Assembly: GCF_002933815.1 (NCBI RefSeq)
Contig: NZ_BEYR01000001.1
Coordinates: forward strand, 2,039,765-2,103,764
Direction: 5' to 3'
DNA length: 64,000 bases
Source: Sphingobacterium sp. HMA12
Lineage (GTDB): Bacteria; Bacteroidota; Bacteroidia; Sphingobacteriales; Sphingobacteriaceae
Shown here: positions 37,187-45,650 of the stretch, in pieces
Layout: each line of letters opens with the position of its first letter
Numbering within the stretch: position 1 is the stretch's first letter
Program-made: the position numbers and the translations under genes
Notes under the pieces: model-generated
Databases searched by the model: none
Seen by the model: only the letters and a program-made list of their open reading frames with translations
What the model was told of the DNA's origin: nothing

Positions 37187-37807
37187 TCATTGTTCTTTAA
37201 ATTTCGGCCCGGAGAAAATACGTTTCGAATCTCCTCGCCGGACATCAATCTGATTTTTCCAGGACTGATTTTTCCCTGCATTTTTCTGCAACCGTTCCAG
37301 CTCCAGCAATCGTTCTTCCAAACGCAACACAGCAATTCTTTTATTTTTCAATTGGGAACGGGTATCCATCACCTGTACCATCAGTCCTGTCGGGATGTGA
37401 GTCGCGCGAACTGCTGAACTCACCTTGTTTACGTGCTGTCCACCTGCGCCACTGCTGCGCATCGCCTGAAATTGCACATCCCTCAAGTTCATTTTCGCGA
37501 CAGCTTGTACCGGAGACCAGTTCTTGACCTCCACAAACCAATTTTTACGTCTGTGGCCAGGCCGAAAGGGACTTGGACAGATCCAACAAATCGTTCCTAT
37601 CCAGCGATCAATAAATACGGTACTTACCTCTCCTGTCGCTTTTAGCACAAATGAACAGGGAAGTCCATCGATCTCTTCGACTTCCACGGTCTCCATCTTT
37701 AGGCCATATTGCATCGCTTCTGACTGCATCCTTTCGAACACTAATTTTACGGCAAGATTACATTCCCTGGGCCCTCGTCCCGAAGTCAATAAAATATACT
37801 TTTCCAT
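37187..37807 (-). CDS. prfH: Peptide chain release factor homolog PrfH
   Basis: 206 residues, much shorter than RF1/RF2 (about 360), with the peptidyl-tRNA hydrolysis loop in SSGAGGQHVNKVSSAVRATH (GGQ) but no stop-codon recognition domain of normal size. The basic C-terminus (NQSWKNQIDVRRGDSKRIFS) matches the RF family end. PrfH is encoded next to RtcB in diverse bacteria. Reported work on such RtcB2-PrfH pairs shows PrfH releasing peptides from ribosomes whose 16S rRNA is cut in the decoding centre, so that RtcB2 can reseal the rRNA. It starts 6 bases after the rtcB stop, so the two are co-translated. Confidence 0.93.
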   Translation of the reverse strand: MEKYILLTSGRGPRECNLAVKLVFERMQSEAMQYGLKMETVEVEEIDGLPCSFVLKATGEVSTVFIDRWIGTICWICPSPFRPGHRRKNWFVEVKNWSPVQAVAKMNLRDVQFQAMRSSGAGGQHVNKVSSAVRATHIPTGLMVQVMDTRSQLKNKRIAVLRLEERLLELERLQKNAGKNQSWKNQIDVRRGDSKRIFSGPKFKEQ

Positions 37808-37813
37808 GTCCCC

Positions 37814-39205
37814 TTATTTATCCATCCGAACAATCTTGGGACGAAATGTTCCAAGTACATTGACCAACTCCTGCTGTAGGCTCATCACGCGGTGAATATC
37901 CTTGTAAGCATGTGGAGCTTCATCCAATGCGCCCCCGATGAGTTCCACGTCATGTTTCTCCAGCTCCTTGAGCATGGCGCTTTTGGTGAAGCTACTTTTA
38001 CAGGCTGCCCGTGACATCATGCGTCCGGCTCCATACGATGCCGATTGCAAGCTCAATGAATTGCCCCGCCCTTCGACAATAAATCCGGGTGCGGTCATGG
38101 AGCCCGGGATAATCCCCAGCACCCCCTGTCCGGCGGGTGTCGCCCCTTTGCGGTGAACAATACATTCTTTTCCATCCACAGTTTCCTTCCAGGCAAAGTT
38201 ATGGTGGTTGTCGATGGTCAAAACGGGCCGTTCCCCCAAAGCCTTTGCCAAACGCCTGTGGATGTCCTCATGACAGGCCCGTGCATAATCACCCGCTAAA
38301 TTCATCGCTAACCAGTACTCCTGACCTTCTTGACTATCCAGGTCCAGCCACGCCAGATGTTGCACAGGACGCGGTAAAGGACACTGCTTTGCCGCCAGAT
38401 CGGTATACTGTTTGGCAATATTTGCGCCCAATCCCCGCGATCCACTATGTGACAGGATCGCCAGATAAGTGCCCGGGGCCACTCCCCAATCCGGGCGGAC
38501 AGCATGCAGCTCAACCACGCCAAATTCAACGAAGTGATTCCCCCCACCTGAGGTCCCGAGTTGTTTGTACGCTTTATCCAACAATGATTTCAGCAGCGGG
38601 ATATCTTTAAATTCGCACCGGCTAAAAATCGCATGATCCTGTTTCTCGCGATGCGTATCGTACATACCGAATTTAGTATTATCTTTCAGTATATTTCGCA
38701 GCTGGAATTCTCTTCCTTTGAAATAACTTGCCGGTAGATCAAAGATAGACAGGCTCATCCGGCAGCCGATATCCACACCCACCCCGTAAGGTATCACGGC
38801 ATTATCTGTTGCCAGCACCCCACCGATCGGCAGGCCATAGCCCATATGCGCGTCTGGCATCAATGCTCCCCGGTATGCTATGGGTAACTTCAACGCATCA
38901 TACAACTGTTTTTTGGCCTGTTCATCAATTTCATTTTCACCAAAAATGGTAAAGGGAGCCATCTGCTTATTTAGCTGCCGCATACGGGCTTCAACCGGCT
39001 GAATCAAACCTTCGGCAAGCTTAGCCCAAATTGCATCCGTCCTAAATTTTTCAGGTGCCTCGAGCACCGTTTTTACTTCCATAAGGATATTTTCCTTCTT
39101 TTCTCCTTTTCGGTAGCGTGTTATTAGCCCTAAGGCTACTTGTATTATATTATGCTGTGGAAAACCGATTTTAATAAGGTCTTTCCCCGATAATTTACTT
39201 CCCAT
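37814..39205 (-). CDS. rtcB: RtcB-family RNA ligase, PrfH-associated (RtcB2 type)
   Basis: 463 residues. Joins 2',3'-cyclic phosphate or 3'-phosphate to 5'-OH RNA ends with GTP and Mn2+. Metal and nucleotide motifs: PDAHMGYGLPIGGV, GVGVDIGCRMSL (Asp, Cys ligands), LGTSGGGNHFVEF, ILSHSGSRGLG, LTIDNHHNFAW, and HRKGATPAGQG, whose His is the probable guanylylation site. It has an N-terminal extension (~1-45, GKDLIKIGFPQHNIIQVALG) typical of the PrfH-linked branch. Pairing with prfH points to ribosomal RNA repair and not tRNA splicing. Upstream context (39206-39664) holds a hairpin 26 bases before the ATG and no RtcR-type sigma-54 activator gene. Confidence 0.94.
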   Translation of the reverse strand: MGSKLSGKDLIKIGFPQHNIIQVALGLITRYRKGEKKENILMEVKTVLEAPEKFRTDAIWAKLAEGLIQPVEARMRQLNKQMAPFTIFGENEIDEQAKKQLYDALKLPIAYRGALMPDAHMGYGLPIGGVLATDNAVIPYGVGVDIGCRMSLSIFDLPASYFKGREFQLRNILKDNTKFGMYDTHREKQDHAIFSRCEFKDIPLLKSLLDKAYKQLGTSGGGNHFVEFGVVELHAVRPDWGVAPGTYLAILSHSGSRGLGANIAKQYTDLAAKQCPLPRPVQHLAWLDLDSQEGQEYWLAMNLAGDYARACHEDIHRRLAKALGERPVLTIDNHHNFAWKETVDGKECIVHRKGATPAGQGVLGIIPGSMTAPGFIVEGRGNSLSLQSASYGAGRMMSRAACKSSFTKSAMLKELEKHDVELIGGALDEAPHAYKDIHRVMSLQQELVNVLGTFRPKIVRMDK

Positions 39206-39230
39206 ATTTTTTAAAATAATTTATATGCTA

Positions 39231-39253
39231 GCTTATCCAGCTCAGGGATAAGC
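39231..39253 (-). promoter_or_regulatory. Hairpin in the rtcB-prfH leader
   Basis: GCTTATCC-agctcag-GGATAAGC, a perfect 8-base-pair stem 26 bases upstream of the rtcB ATG. It could be an operator or an mRNA structure controlling translation of the repair pair; the sequence does not decide which. Confidence 0.45.
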
Positions 39254-39299
39254 ATTTTAAAATATCCGGGTTTTCTTTTCTTAAATAAACAGTTTGCCG

Positions 39300-39471
39300 A
39301 CAGCGGAGTCATCACCTTTTATCGCATGAACAAAATGTCATGCAAAAACAGGTCGGTTAACCTATATGGGCCGACACAAAAAATCGACCGATAAAAAACA
39401 GACCCAGCATAGCCCGGCTAAATAGAAAATAGAAGGAAATAAAAAACCCGAATGATCTTCGGGCTTTTTTT
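39300..39471 (+). ncRNA. Possible small RNA ending in a strong terminator
   Basis: The terminator CCCGAA-tgatc-TTCGGG followed by CTTTTTTT (39447-39471) reads on the plus strand, where no gene lies upstream (rtcB reads away from here). The preceding ~150 bases include further pairing potential, for example GTCGG-ttaacctatatggg-CCGAC near 39352-39375. No promoter box was identified and no known RNA family was recognised, so this is a candidate only. The remainder of 39472-39664 shows nothing. Confidence 0.3.
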
Positions 39472-39664
39472 CATGTCGTAACGAGTACGTTATAAGTGAA
39501 GAAAAGCACGAAGAATGCTTCCAGCAAATCCATTTGCCGTAAAAGCGTCTTTTGTTTTTATCTTAGCGACCAACATAGTTCTTCGTCTTTTAAATTGTTT
39601 AAAAATTAATATCAGTGGCAAAGGTAAGTAAGTTAAAATCAATTTTCCAAATTTTGAAGAAACT

Positions 39665-40978
39665 TTATTTTGAATTAAAAGGCAGTGGATCTTTTAGAAA
39701 GAAGGTATAATCGAGTTCTTGTCCAGCTCTTTCTATCTTAAAGCGGATCTCTTTGCCTTCCTCTGATTTGAAAAGTGTATGGATCGCTTCCAAGGTATAG
39801 GAAGACGCCGAACGACCATTGATTTTCAGTACTTTATCATCTGATTTTAAACCTACAATTGCTGCGGGTGAATCTGCTCGAACGGTAGCGATTTTATACA
39901 TATTTTTCAGCACAAATCGGTATTGTACCCGATTGTCCATGCGAATCTCGGTGCCACCATCTTTTTTAAGGTAGACAGGTACCTCCTCTTTCTCGTATTT
40001 AATGCCGTCATGGATAATTTCCAGTCCACTCATGTTTAAATAATAGAATTTATCAAAGTTCCTATTTTTAACAAGATAAACCACATTATTGGGATAGTCG
40101 AAAATCACTTTAAATCGACGTAGGAGTTCGTTTCCAACAGAGCCGATTCGTTCATTGACAAAAGTCGCATGCTGTGTTGAGCTCAATTCTGGATAAGCCA
40201 CTAAGGGATAATTCATCTTAAAAGGGCCCAGTTCCAATGATTTGATCCGATTTCTTTTTCCATAAATTTCACCATTAAATCCTTGCCCGATATAATCGTC
40301 AATAAAAGGAGGTTTAATTGCAAAATTATTTAATTTGGAAGGGATCAGCATCAACGCATCACTATTGCCCATATCAATCAATACGCGGCCTTCGATGTCT
40401 ATGGAATCCTGATTAAAAGCGACCGAAATATAGGGTCTACTGTTTAAAATATCCAGCGGAATCCGCTGCATTTTAGCCAGCCCCTTGGGATATTCTCCCT
40501 TCTGATAAATGGTAGCCCGATGTTTCAGAAAATCCATCTCAACAACGTGATCACTAAAAAAACGGCTTCCCATGATACCATTTATTTCAACGCCAATCCG
40601 TGTAGAAATATCAATATGTGCATTTTTAAGGATATAGATAGGTTGATCCGTATCTTCATACACACCGGCAATATTCACGTTATTATTTACGGACAGATAG
40701 CCATCTAGCCCCTCATCCTTTCCCAGTCCCTGGAATTTATTGACAAAAACAGTGCTATCTATTGATTTGAGTGTCTCTCCAAAGATCATCGTCTCTTTGA
40801 CGCCGGTATCCAACAAGAAGTTCATGGCATAGCCGTTGACCTGTACGGGAATAATAATGAGGTTATGGACAAACAAAAAGGGAAATTTAGCCTTCTTTTT
40901 TTCTTTCAGAACAAAACGATCCTGCCCCCATGCAAAAACGGAACAGAGTAATGCGAAAGATAAAAATGCTGCTTTCAT
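39665..40978 (-). CDS. Retropepsin-like aspartyl protease with C-terminal PDZ domain
   Basis: 437 residues with a signal peptide (MKAAFLSFALLCSVFAWGQ). Two retropepsin-like half-domains carry the catalytic Asp motifs: YAMNFLLDTGVKETMIFG (DTG, ~57) and GRVLIDMGNSDALMLIP, where the second triad is D-M-G in place of D-T/S-G. A PDZ domain at ~350-435 has SPAAIVGLKSDDKVLKINGR. Likely a periplasmic or surface protease of the gag-asp/PDZ class common in Bacteroidota. Substrate unknown. It appears to be monocistronic, reading away from the repeat array at 41131-41283. Confidence 0.85.
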   Translation of the reverse strand: MKAAFLSFALLCSVFAWGQDRFVLKEKKKAKFPFLFVHNLIIIPVQVNGYAMNFLLDTGVKETMIFGETLKSIDSTVFVNKFQGLGKDEGLDGYLSVNNNVNIAGVYEDTDQPIYILKNAHIDISTRIGVEINGIMGSRFFSDHVVEMDFLKHRATIYQKGEYPKGLAKMQRIPLDILNSRPYISVAFNQDSIDIEGRVLIDMGNSDALMLIPSKLNNFAIKPPFIDDYIGQGFNGEIYGKRNRIKSLELGPFKMNYPLVAYPELSSTQHATFVNERIGSVGNELLRRFKVIFDYPNNVVYLVKNRNFDKFYYLNMSGLEIIHDGIKYEKEEVPVYLKKDGGTEIRMDNRVQYRFVLKNMYKIATVRADSPAAIVGLKSDDKVLKINGRSASSYTLEAIHTLFKSEEGKEIRFKIERAGQELDYTFFLKDPLPFNSK

Positions 40979-41130
40979 CCAAGTTTATATTTGGTATTTC
41001 CAATTTAAACAAGAATTCTCATAATAAAAAAGGTTTATACAAAAAAAGCAGTATATCTCTTTTGATCAACTTTGTTCGCATCTATTTGGATATTCTTACC
41101 CCTTCGTTTGGCGCAACATACCACTTAATC

Positions 41131-41283
41131 CGCTATTTGTTTGCCTTTCTTTTGCTTATTCTTTGCTATTATACCAAAGAATAAGCGACAAACAAGCAAA
41201 GGATTAGCGAACCAATACCAAGGAAAGCCTAAAGAAATAGCCTAGAAACGGCAAAGAAATGCCAAAGAATAAGCAGAAAAAAG
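41131..41283. repeat. Degenerate short-unit repeat array with inverted halves
   Basis: The left part (41131-41169) consists of units like GCTATTTGTTT, GCCTTTCTTTT and GCTTATTCTTT. The right part (41174-41283) consists of the complementary type, such as CAAAGAATAAGC, GCAAAGGATTA and GCAAAGAAATGC, with a period of about 11-13 bases. The switch point is a perfect 12-base hairpin, GCTTATTCTTTG (41154-41165) and CAAAGAATAAGC (41175-41186), with a 9-base loop; the same 12-mer recurs at 41263-41274 within a base or so. It is non-coding and unlike flanking sequence. Function unknown. Confidence 0.65.
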
Positions 41284-41307
41284 GCATCTATTCACCTTTA
41301 AAGTGTA

Positions 41308-41466
41308 TTATTTTTTTCCATCGTAAATAGATACACCATCAAATGAACCAAACCAGATAATGCGTTTATCATCTTCTAAAATCCCTAATATCATTGGTTT
41401 ATTTGCGATTTCGGTTACAGTGGGCTTCTTACTGAAAAAAGACTCCTTGGCATAACGGAAGAGGAG
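41308..41466 (-). pseudogene. C-terminal remnant of a two-component-regulator beta-propeller gene
   Basis: On the minus strand an open stretch of 52 codons ends at TAA (41308-41310) and is closed upstream by an in-frame TGA (41467-41469). It encodes ILEDDKRIIWFGSFDGVSIY followed by DGKK. The pattern ILED-x-IWFGS-x-DGV-x-YDGK is the signature of a Reg_prop propeller blade, here at the end of a protein. There is no start codon or upstream domain, so this is a fragment left after deletion. It lies just downstream of tRNA-Leu, between the tRNA terminator and the repeat array. Confidence 0.6.
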
Positions 41467-41593
41467 TCAACTTGGAATTACCCCCAAGATTAATATTGTT
41501 GTGATAAATGGTTAAGGATACAAACTTGAAGTGGGTGTTTAACATGCTGTGCCCAATACAAAGGTAGCTTAAGGGTATTGTGAAAACTATAAT

Positions 41594-41630
41594 AAAAAAA
41601 GCCCTCTCTACCTGCGTAAAGAGGGCTTTT
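41594..41630 (-). terminator. Terminator of tRNA-Leu
   Basis: On the minus strand, AAAAGCCCTCT (revcomp of 41619-41630) pairs with AGAGGGCTTTT and runs into TTTTTTT, beginning about two bases after the tRNA 3' end. Confidence 0.88.
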
Positions 41631-41631
41631 G

Positions 41632-41711
41632 TACCCGGAGCCGGAGTCGAACCGGCACGGTTTCCCACTGGTGTTTGAGACCAGCGCGTCTACCAATTCC
41701 GCCATCCGGGC
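41632..41711 (-). tRNA. tRNA-Leu (anticodon CAA)
   Basis: Read on the minus strand the gene starts GCCCGGATGGCGGAATTGG. The acceptor stem is GCCCGGA with TCCGGGT and discriminator A; the D arm contains GGTAGACGC; the anticodon arm is CTGGT-CTCAAAC-ACCAG, giving CAA (reads UUG, Leu). A class-II variable region follows, then the T arm GCCGG-TTCGACT-CCGGC. CCA is not encoded (the gene is followed by CAAAAG). Two ORF-like frames across this region are artefacts. Confidence 0.96.
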
Positions 41712-41730
41712 ATATCCGTTTGGGATGATG

Positions 41731-41738
41731 CAAAAGTA
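41731..41738 (-). promoter_or_regulatory. -7 box of tRNA-Leu
   Basis: On the minus strand this is TACTTTTG, an exact TAnnTTTG box, 20 bases upstream of the tRNA 5' end. No matching -33 TTTG was found at the ideal spacing. Confidence 0.55.
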
Positions 41739-41825
41739 GGTTTTTTATTGAAAAAGAGAAAACTTTTTCAATAAATTTCCTATCGAAATCAATAGTTCAC
41801 TGAAATACAGCCAACTAATTTTTCA

Positions 41826-42560
41826 TTAATTGCTCAAAAAGCTTGCCTTAACCGTTATATTCGCTGTTTTCTTCCGTGAAGTTGTGTTAAAAGCACCGCC
41901 GGAAGAGTATTCTTCATTATCGTTTTGACCCGTTATCTGAAAAATTCCCAGATCAGCCTTTACCAGACTACCTAATCCCGCATTCGATTCTTTGGCGATA
42001 TTATCCGCTCGTTGGTGAGCATTTTTTGAAGCTTGGGAAATAAGTTCCAGCTTTAGATCTTCCAGCTTTGAGTAATAATAATTCGGTGTGCTTGAGCTCA
42101 GCTCTATTCCTTTTGAAATCAATGTTGATATTTCCCTGGAAGCATTGTCCACCTTATCCAGGTCTTTGGATTCTACACTTACGGTTTGCGACAACGTATA
42201 ACCAGAAAATGTATTATAACCATTGCCTTTCCCGTCGGTATGGTATTCAAAGTCTTTGGCGATATTTACGGCTTCAAAACGAATTTCATCTACTTTAACA
42301 CCTTGTTGAACTAAAAAATCACGTACAAGGTCACGGTCTGTAGCCAATTGAGCTGAAGCGGCACTTAATTCGAAATTCTTTCTACTGAATGTGGCGTTCC
42401 ATTTTACCAAATCCGATTCAAAGTCCTTCTTTGCATTGCCATTTACTGTAATCGTCTGGGTTGATTTAAATTTATACCGATAAGCATTGCCCAATATCCA
42501 TGCGGTCAGCAGCACAACGACGCCCACGATGACAGAAACAATAATAGATGATGATTTCAT
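41826..42560 (-). CDS. SIMPL-domain (DUF541) protein
   Basis: About 244 residues from the ATG at 42560 (MKSSSIIVSVIVGVVVLLTA); the longer frame begins at TTG. One N-terminal membrane helix, then a periplasmic SIMPL domain: TITVNGNAKKDFESDLVKWN, SGYTLSQTVSVESKDLDKVD, SQASKNAHQRADNIAKESNA and KTANITVKASF. Members of this family form oligomeric rings; their function is largely unknown. It is divergent from the S9 peptidase gene, 93 bases away. Confidence 0.88.
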   Translation of the reverse strand: MKSSSIIVSVIVGVVVLLTAWILGNAYRYKFKSTQTITVNGNAKKDFESDLVKWNATFSRKNFELSAASAQLATDRDLVRDFLVQQGVKVDEIRFEAVNIAKDFEYHTDGKGNGYNTFSGYTLSQTVSVESKDLDKVDNASREISTLISKGIELSSSTPNYYYSKLEDLKLELISQASKNAHQRADNIAKESNAGLGSLVKADLGIFQITGQNDNEEYSSGGAFNTTSRKKTANITVKASFLSN

Positions 42561-42653
42561 AACCAGTTTTTTATGTTTACGTAACAATGAATATACCAAA
42601 AAATCGACGATTTTTTATTTTTTATAGATAAATTGCGACAAAAGAATTTAAAC

Positions 42654-45479
42654 ATGAATAAGAAAAATATCTGTATCCCATTCTGTTTTCTTGCCACTTT
42701 GACAGTGCACGCGCAAAAGAAACCGTTGGATCATACGGTATATGATAGCTGGCAAAGTATATCATCTCCCTATATTAGTAAATCTGGCAAATTTGTTCTC
42801 TTTCAGGTTGCTCCGCAAGAAGGCGATAGTCAACTCTACTTGAAAACGAAAGAAAACAAAGCGTTGATCCAGATTCCAAGAGGCTACAATGGAAAGCTGA
42901 CCGATACAGAAAATCATTTGATCAGTCTAATCAAAGCACCATTTACAGCAACACGCGAGGCTAAAATCAAAAAGAAAAAACCGGAGGATTTTCCCAAAGA
43001 TTCCCTGGCAATCTATAGTTTAACTAGCTCCTCCCTTGTCAAATTTGGATCGGTCAAGTCCTTTAAGATTGCGGAACAAAATAACAATTTTGTTTCCTTC
43101 CTTTTTGACAAACAAGCGAACGAAAAATCAGACTCATCCAAAAATCCGGAAGATTCTACTCAAAACAAAAAAAATACTGATAAAAAGAAGAAAGCAGTCG
43201 CGACATTAGCTTTATATGATCTCAATTCCGGAGATTCAGTCCAATTTTCTCTAGTAGATCAATATGAATGGAACAAAAACGGAACGAAACTTGTCTTTTC
43301 AAAGAAAACGGATGCGAAAGACAGCTTATCTAAAGAGTCTGGTGTTTATCTATATGACATAGCTACTAAAAATCTCAAGAAAATATCAACGGGCAAAGGT
43401 GAATACAAAAACTTCAGTTTTGATGAGACAGGTAATCAATTGGCTTATTTGGGAGATCTCTCCAAGGAAAAGACACTGGTTAAAAACTATAATCTTTATT
43501 ATTATACCAACGGTATAGATACAGCACAGTACCTGGCAACGAAAAATAGCACGGGCGTTCCTAAAAATTGGGCCGTCAGCGGCGATGGGAATATCCGCTT
43601 CAGCAAAAATGGCGAAAAACTTTTCTTTGGAATTGCCCCGGTACCGCGTGTCAAAGACACCACATTGGTCGATTTTGAACATGCTAAAGTCGATGTATGG
43701 GGCTGGCAGGATGACTACTTACAACCTATGCAATTAGTTAACCTGAAAAAAGACCTTTCCAAAAATTTTTTAGCGGTCACCTATCCCAAAAACAATCGTA
43801 CTGTTATTTCGCTAACGGATGAAACCTTCAACGCAACAACGCTTACGCCAGATGGAAATGCAGACTATGTTTTGGCACGTACAGATTTTGGCAAGCGGAT
43901 CGAAAGTCAGTGGAAAGGTGGCACAAAAGAAGATATCTACCTGGTTTCCACACGAAATGGTCAACGTGAGCTTATTCTTTCTAACTTTTCGGGGAATGCA
44001 ATCTTAAGTCCTGATGCAAAATATGTCATTTATTTTGACGAAGAAAAAGGAACCTGGAATTCGTATCAGATCAGTTCAAAGAGAAAGACAATATTAAATG
44101 AAGGCATTCCAGCATCTTTTGCAGATGAAGAGAACGATATGCCTACACCGGCACAAGGCTATGGCATGGCTGCTTGGAGTCCTGATTATAAAGGTATCTA
44201 TGTCAACTCACGCTATGACATCTGGTATTTTACACTGGATGGATCCAGTAAATCCATCCTCACCAACGGTTATGGTGCAGCTTCCCGGACAACATTCCGC
44301 TATCTGCCCCTGCGACGTGAAGAAGACCGCGATCAGCCATTGACATTGGATTATAAAAAAGGTGGATTCCTGACATCATTCGATAACAAAACAAAGGAAT
44401 CTGGTTTTTATCAGTTTAAAGGTCAGCACAACGACCCTAAAAGCCTTTTTGTTGAGCCAAAGACTTTTAAAAATATAAACGCTTCTGCCGATCAACAAAC
44501 AATTCTTTACAGCAAGGAAGATTATGTCAGTTCACCGAATATCTATATCAATAGTATTAAATTTAAAGACGAATTGCAGCTATCCGATATCAATAGGCAA
44601 CAGGAAAATTACAATTGGGGTACTGCCGAACTCGTGCATTGGACCACACCGGCAGGTCATCAGGCTGAAGGTATTCTTTACAAACCAGAGAATTTTGATC
44701 CAGCAAAGAAATATCCGATCATTGCTTATTTCTATGAGAAACTTTCAGATGGTCTATATACCTACCAACCACCAGCTCCTACTCCTTCGCGGCTAAATAT
44801 CCCTTACTTTGTGAGTAACGAGTATTTGGTATTTGCGCCAAATATCAACTACGAAACTGGACATCCCGGAAAATCAGCTGAGGAATATATCAATTCGGGC
44901 ATGCGTTATTTAGCGCAGAACTCTTGGGTAGATAGCACCAAAATGGGCATCCAGGGACAAAGCTGGGGCGGCTATCAGGTCGCACATCTGATTACGCGTA
45001 CCAATATGTATGCTGCAGCATGGACCGGAGCTCCCGTTGTCAATATGACTTCCGCCTATGGGGGAATACGCTGGCAATCGGGTATGTCACGCCAATTCCA
45101 ATATGAGCATACACAGAGCCGTATCGGAAAAACCCTATGGGAAGCGCCAGAATTGTACCTGGAAAATTCGCCGTTGTTTCATTTAGACAAGGTAACCACA
45201 CCGGTTGTCATTATGGCCAACGACAACGATGGAGCCGTGCCCTGGTATCAAGGCATCGAAATGTTTACCGCATTGCGTCGACTAAACAAACCGGTGTGGA
45301 TGTTGAACTATAATGGCGATGAACATAATTTAATTCAACGACAAAATAGAAAAGACATACAGATTCGCGAACAGCAGTTCTTCGATCACTACTTGAAAGG
45401 AGCTCCTGCGCCAAATTGGCTAAAGAAAGGAGTACCTGCCACCTTAAAAGGAATAGACTGGGGACTAGATTACAACTAA
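42654..45479 (+). CDS. Prolyl-oligopeptidase-family (S9) peptidase
   Basis: About 941 residues from the ATG at 42654; the longer frame uses TTG. Signal peptide MNKKNICIPFCFLATLTVHAQ. The N-terminal ~30-640 is a beta-propeller with a low-complexity Lys/Asp-rich insert (~155-180). The C-terminal alpha/beta-hydrolase (~660-941) carries Ser in MGIQGQSWGGYQVAHL, Asp in MANDNDGAVPW and His in NYNGDEHNLI. This fits the S9C/DPP-like peptidases exported by Bacteroidota for peptide use. Its own terminator follows 9 bases after the stop. Confidence 0.9.
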   Translation: MNKKNICIPFCFLATLTVHAQKKPLDHTVYDSWQSISSPYISKSGKFVLFQVAPQEGDSQLYLKTKENKALIQIPRGYNGKLTDTENHLISLIKAPFTATREAKIKKKKPEDFPKDSLAIYSLTSSSLVKFGSVKSFKIAEQNNNFVSFLFDKQANEKSDSSKNPEDSTQNKKNTDKKKKAVATLALYDLNSGDSVQFSLVDQYEWNKNGTKLVFSKKTDAKDSLSKESGVYLYDIATKNLKKISTGKGEYKNFSFDETGNQLAYLGDLSKEKTLVKNYNLYYYTNGIDTAQYLATKNSTGVPKNWAVSGDGNIRFSKNGEKLFFGIAPVPRVKDTTLVDFEHAKVDVWGWQDDYLQPMQLVNLKKDLSKNFLAVTYPKNNRTVISLTDETFNATTLTPDGNADYVLARTDFGKRIESQWKGGTKEDIYLVSTRNGQRELILSNFSGNAILSPDAKYVIYFDEEKGTWNSYQISSKRKTILNEGIPASFADEENDMPTPAQGYGMAAWSPDYKGIYVNSRYDIWYFTLDGSSKSILTNGYGAASRTTFRYLPLRREEDRDQPLTLDYKKGGFLTSFDNKTKESGFYQFKGQHNDPKSLFVEPKTFKNINASADQQTILYSKEDYVSSPNIYINSIKFKDELQLSDINRQQENYNWGTAELVHWTTPAGHQAEGILYKPENFDPAKKYPIIAYFYEKLSDGLYTYQPPAPTPSRLNIPYFVSNEYLVFAPNINYETGHPGKSAEEYINSGMRYLAQNSWVDSTKMGIQGQSWGGYQVAHLITRTNMYAAAWTGAPVVNMTSAYGGIRWQSGMSRQFQYEHTQSRIGKTLWEAPELYLENSPLFHLDKVTTPVVIMANDNDGAVPWYQGIEMFTALRRLNKPVWMLNYNGDEHNLIQRQNRKDIQIREQQFFDHYLKGAPAPNWLKKGVPATLKGIDWGLDYN

Positions 45480-45487
45480 AAACACAT

Positions 45488-45525
45488 AAAATAGGTCGAT
45501 TTGTTTGAATCGACCTATTTTTTTT
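45488..45525 (+). terminator. Terminator of the S9 peptidase gene
   Basis: AAAATAGGTCGAT pairs with ATCGACCTATTTT around an 8-base loop, followed by TTTT. Confidence 0.88.
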
Positions 45526-45599
45526 GATCAAAAACCAGCCGCTAATACATATTTTGTAAAAAAAATCAAAAAAAATTTCAGTTTTCCGTAAAAACACAA

Positions 45600-45607
45600 T
45601 ATTTTTG
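45600..45607 (+). promoter_or_regulatory. -7 box of glutamine synthetase III
   Basis: TATTTTTG, an exact TAnnTTTG match, with TTTC (one base off TTTG) 20 bases upstream and a leader of about 40 bases to the ATG at 45651. Confidence 0.55.
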
Positions 45608-45650
45608 AAAAACAAAATCAACAAAACTGTAATTTAATTATAAAATACAA

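Noticed and set aside
37524..37895. 123-codon plus-strand ORF over prfH/rtcB
   Set aside because: Antisense to the conserved prfH gene; no independent coding evidence.
38137..38610. 157-codon plus-strand ORF inside rtcB
   Set aside because: Pro/His-rich translation antisense to highly conserved RtcB motifs.
41131..41283. Origin of replication or plasmid iterons
   Set aside because: The units are degenerate, inverted in two halves and not next to a dnaA or rep gene, so an origin is not supported.
41429..41705. Two minus-strand ORFs of 71-79 codons across the tRNA-Leu gene
   Set aside because: They read through a well-formed tRNA and its terminator; no protein family features.
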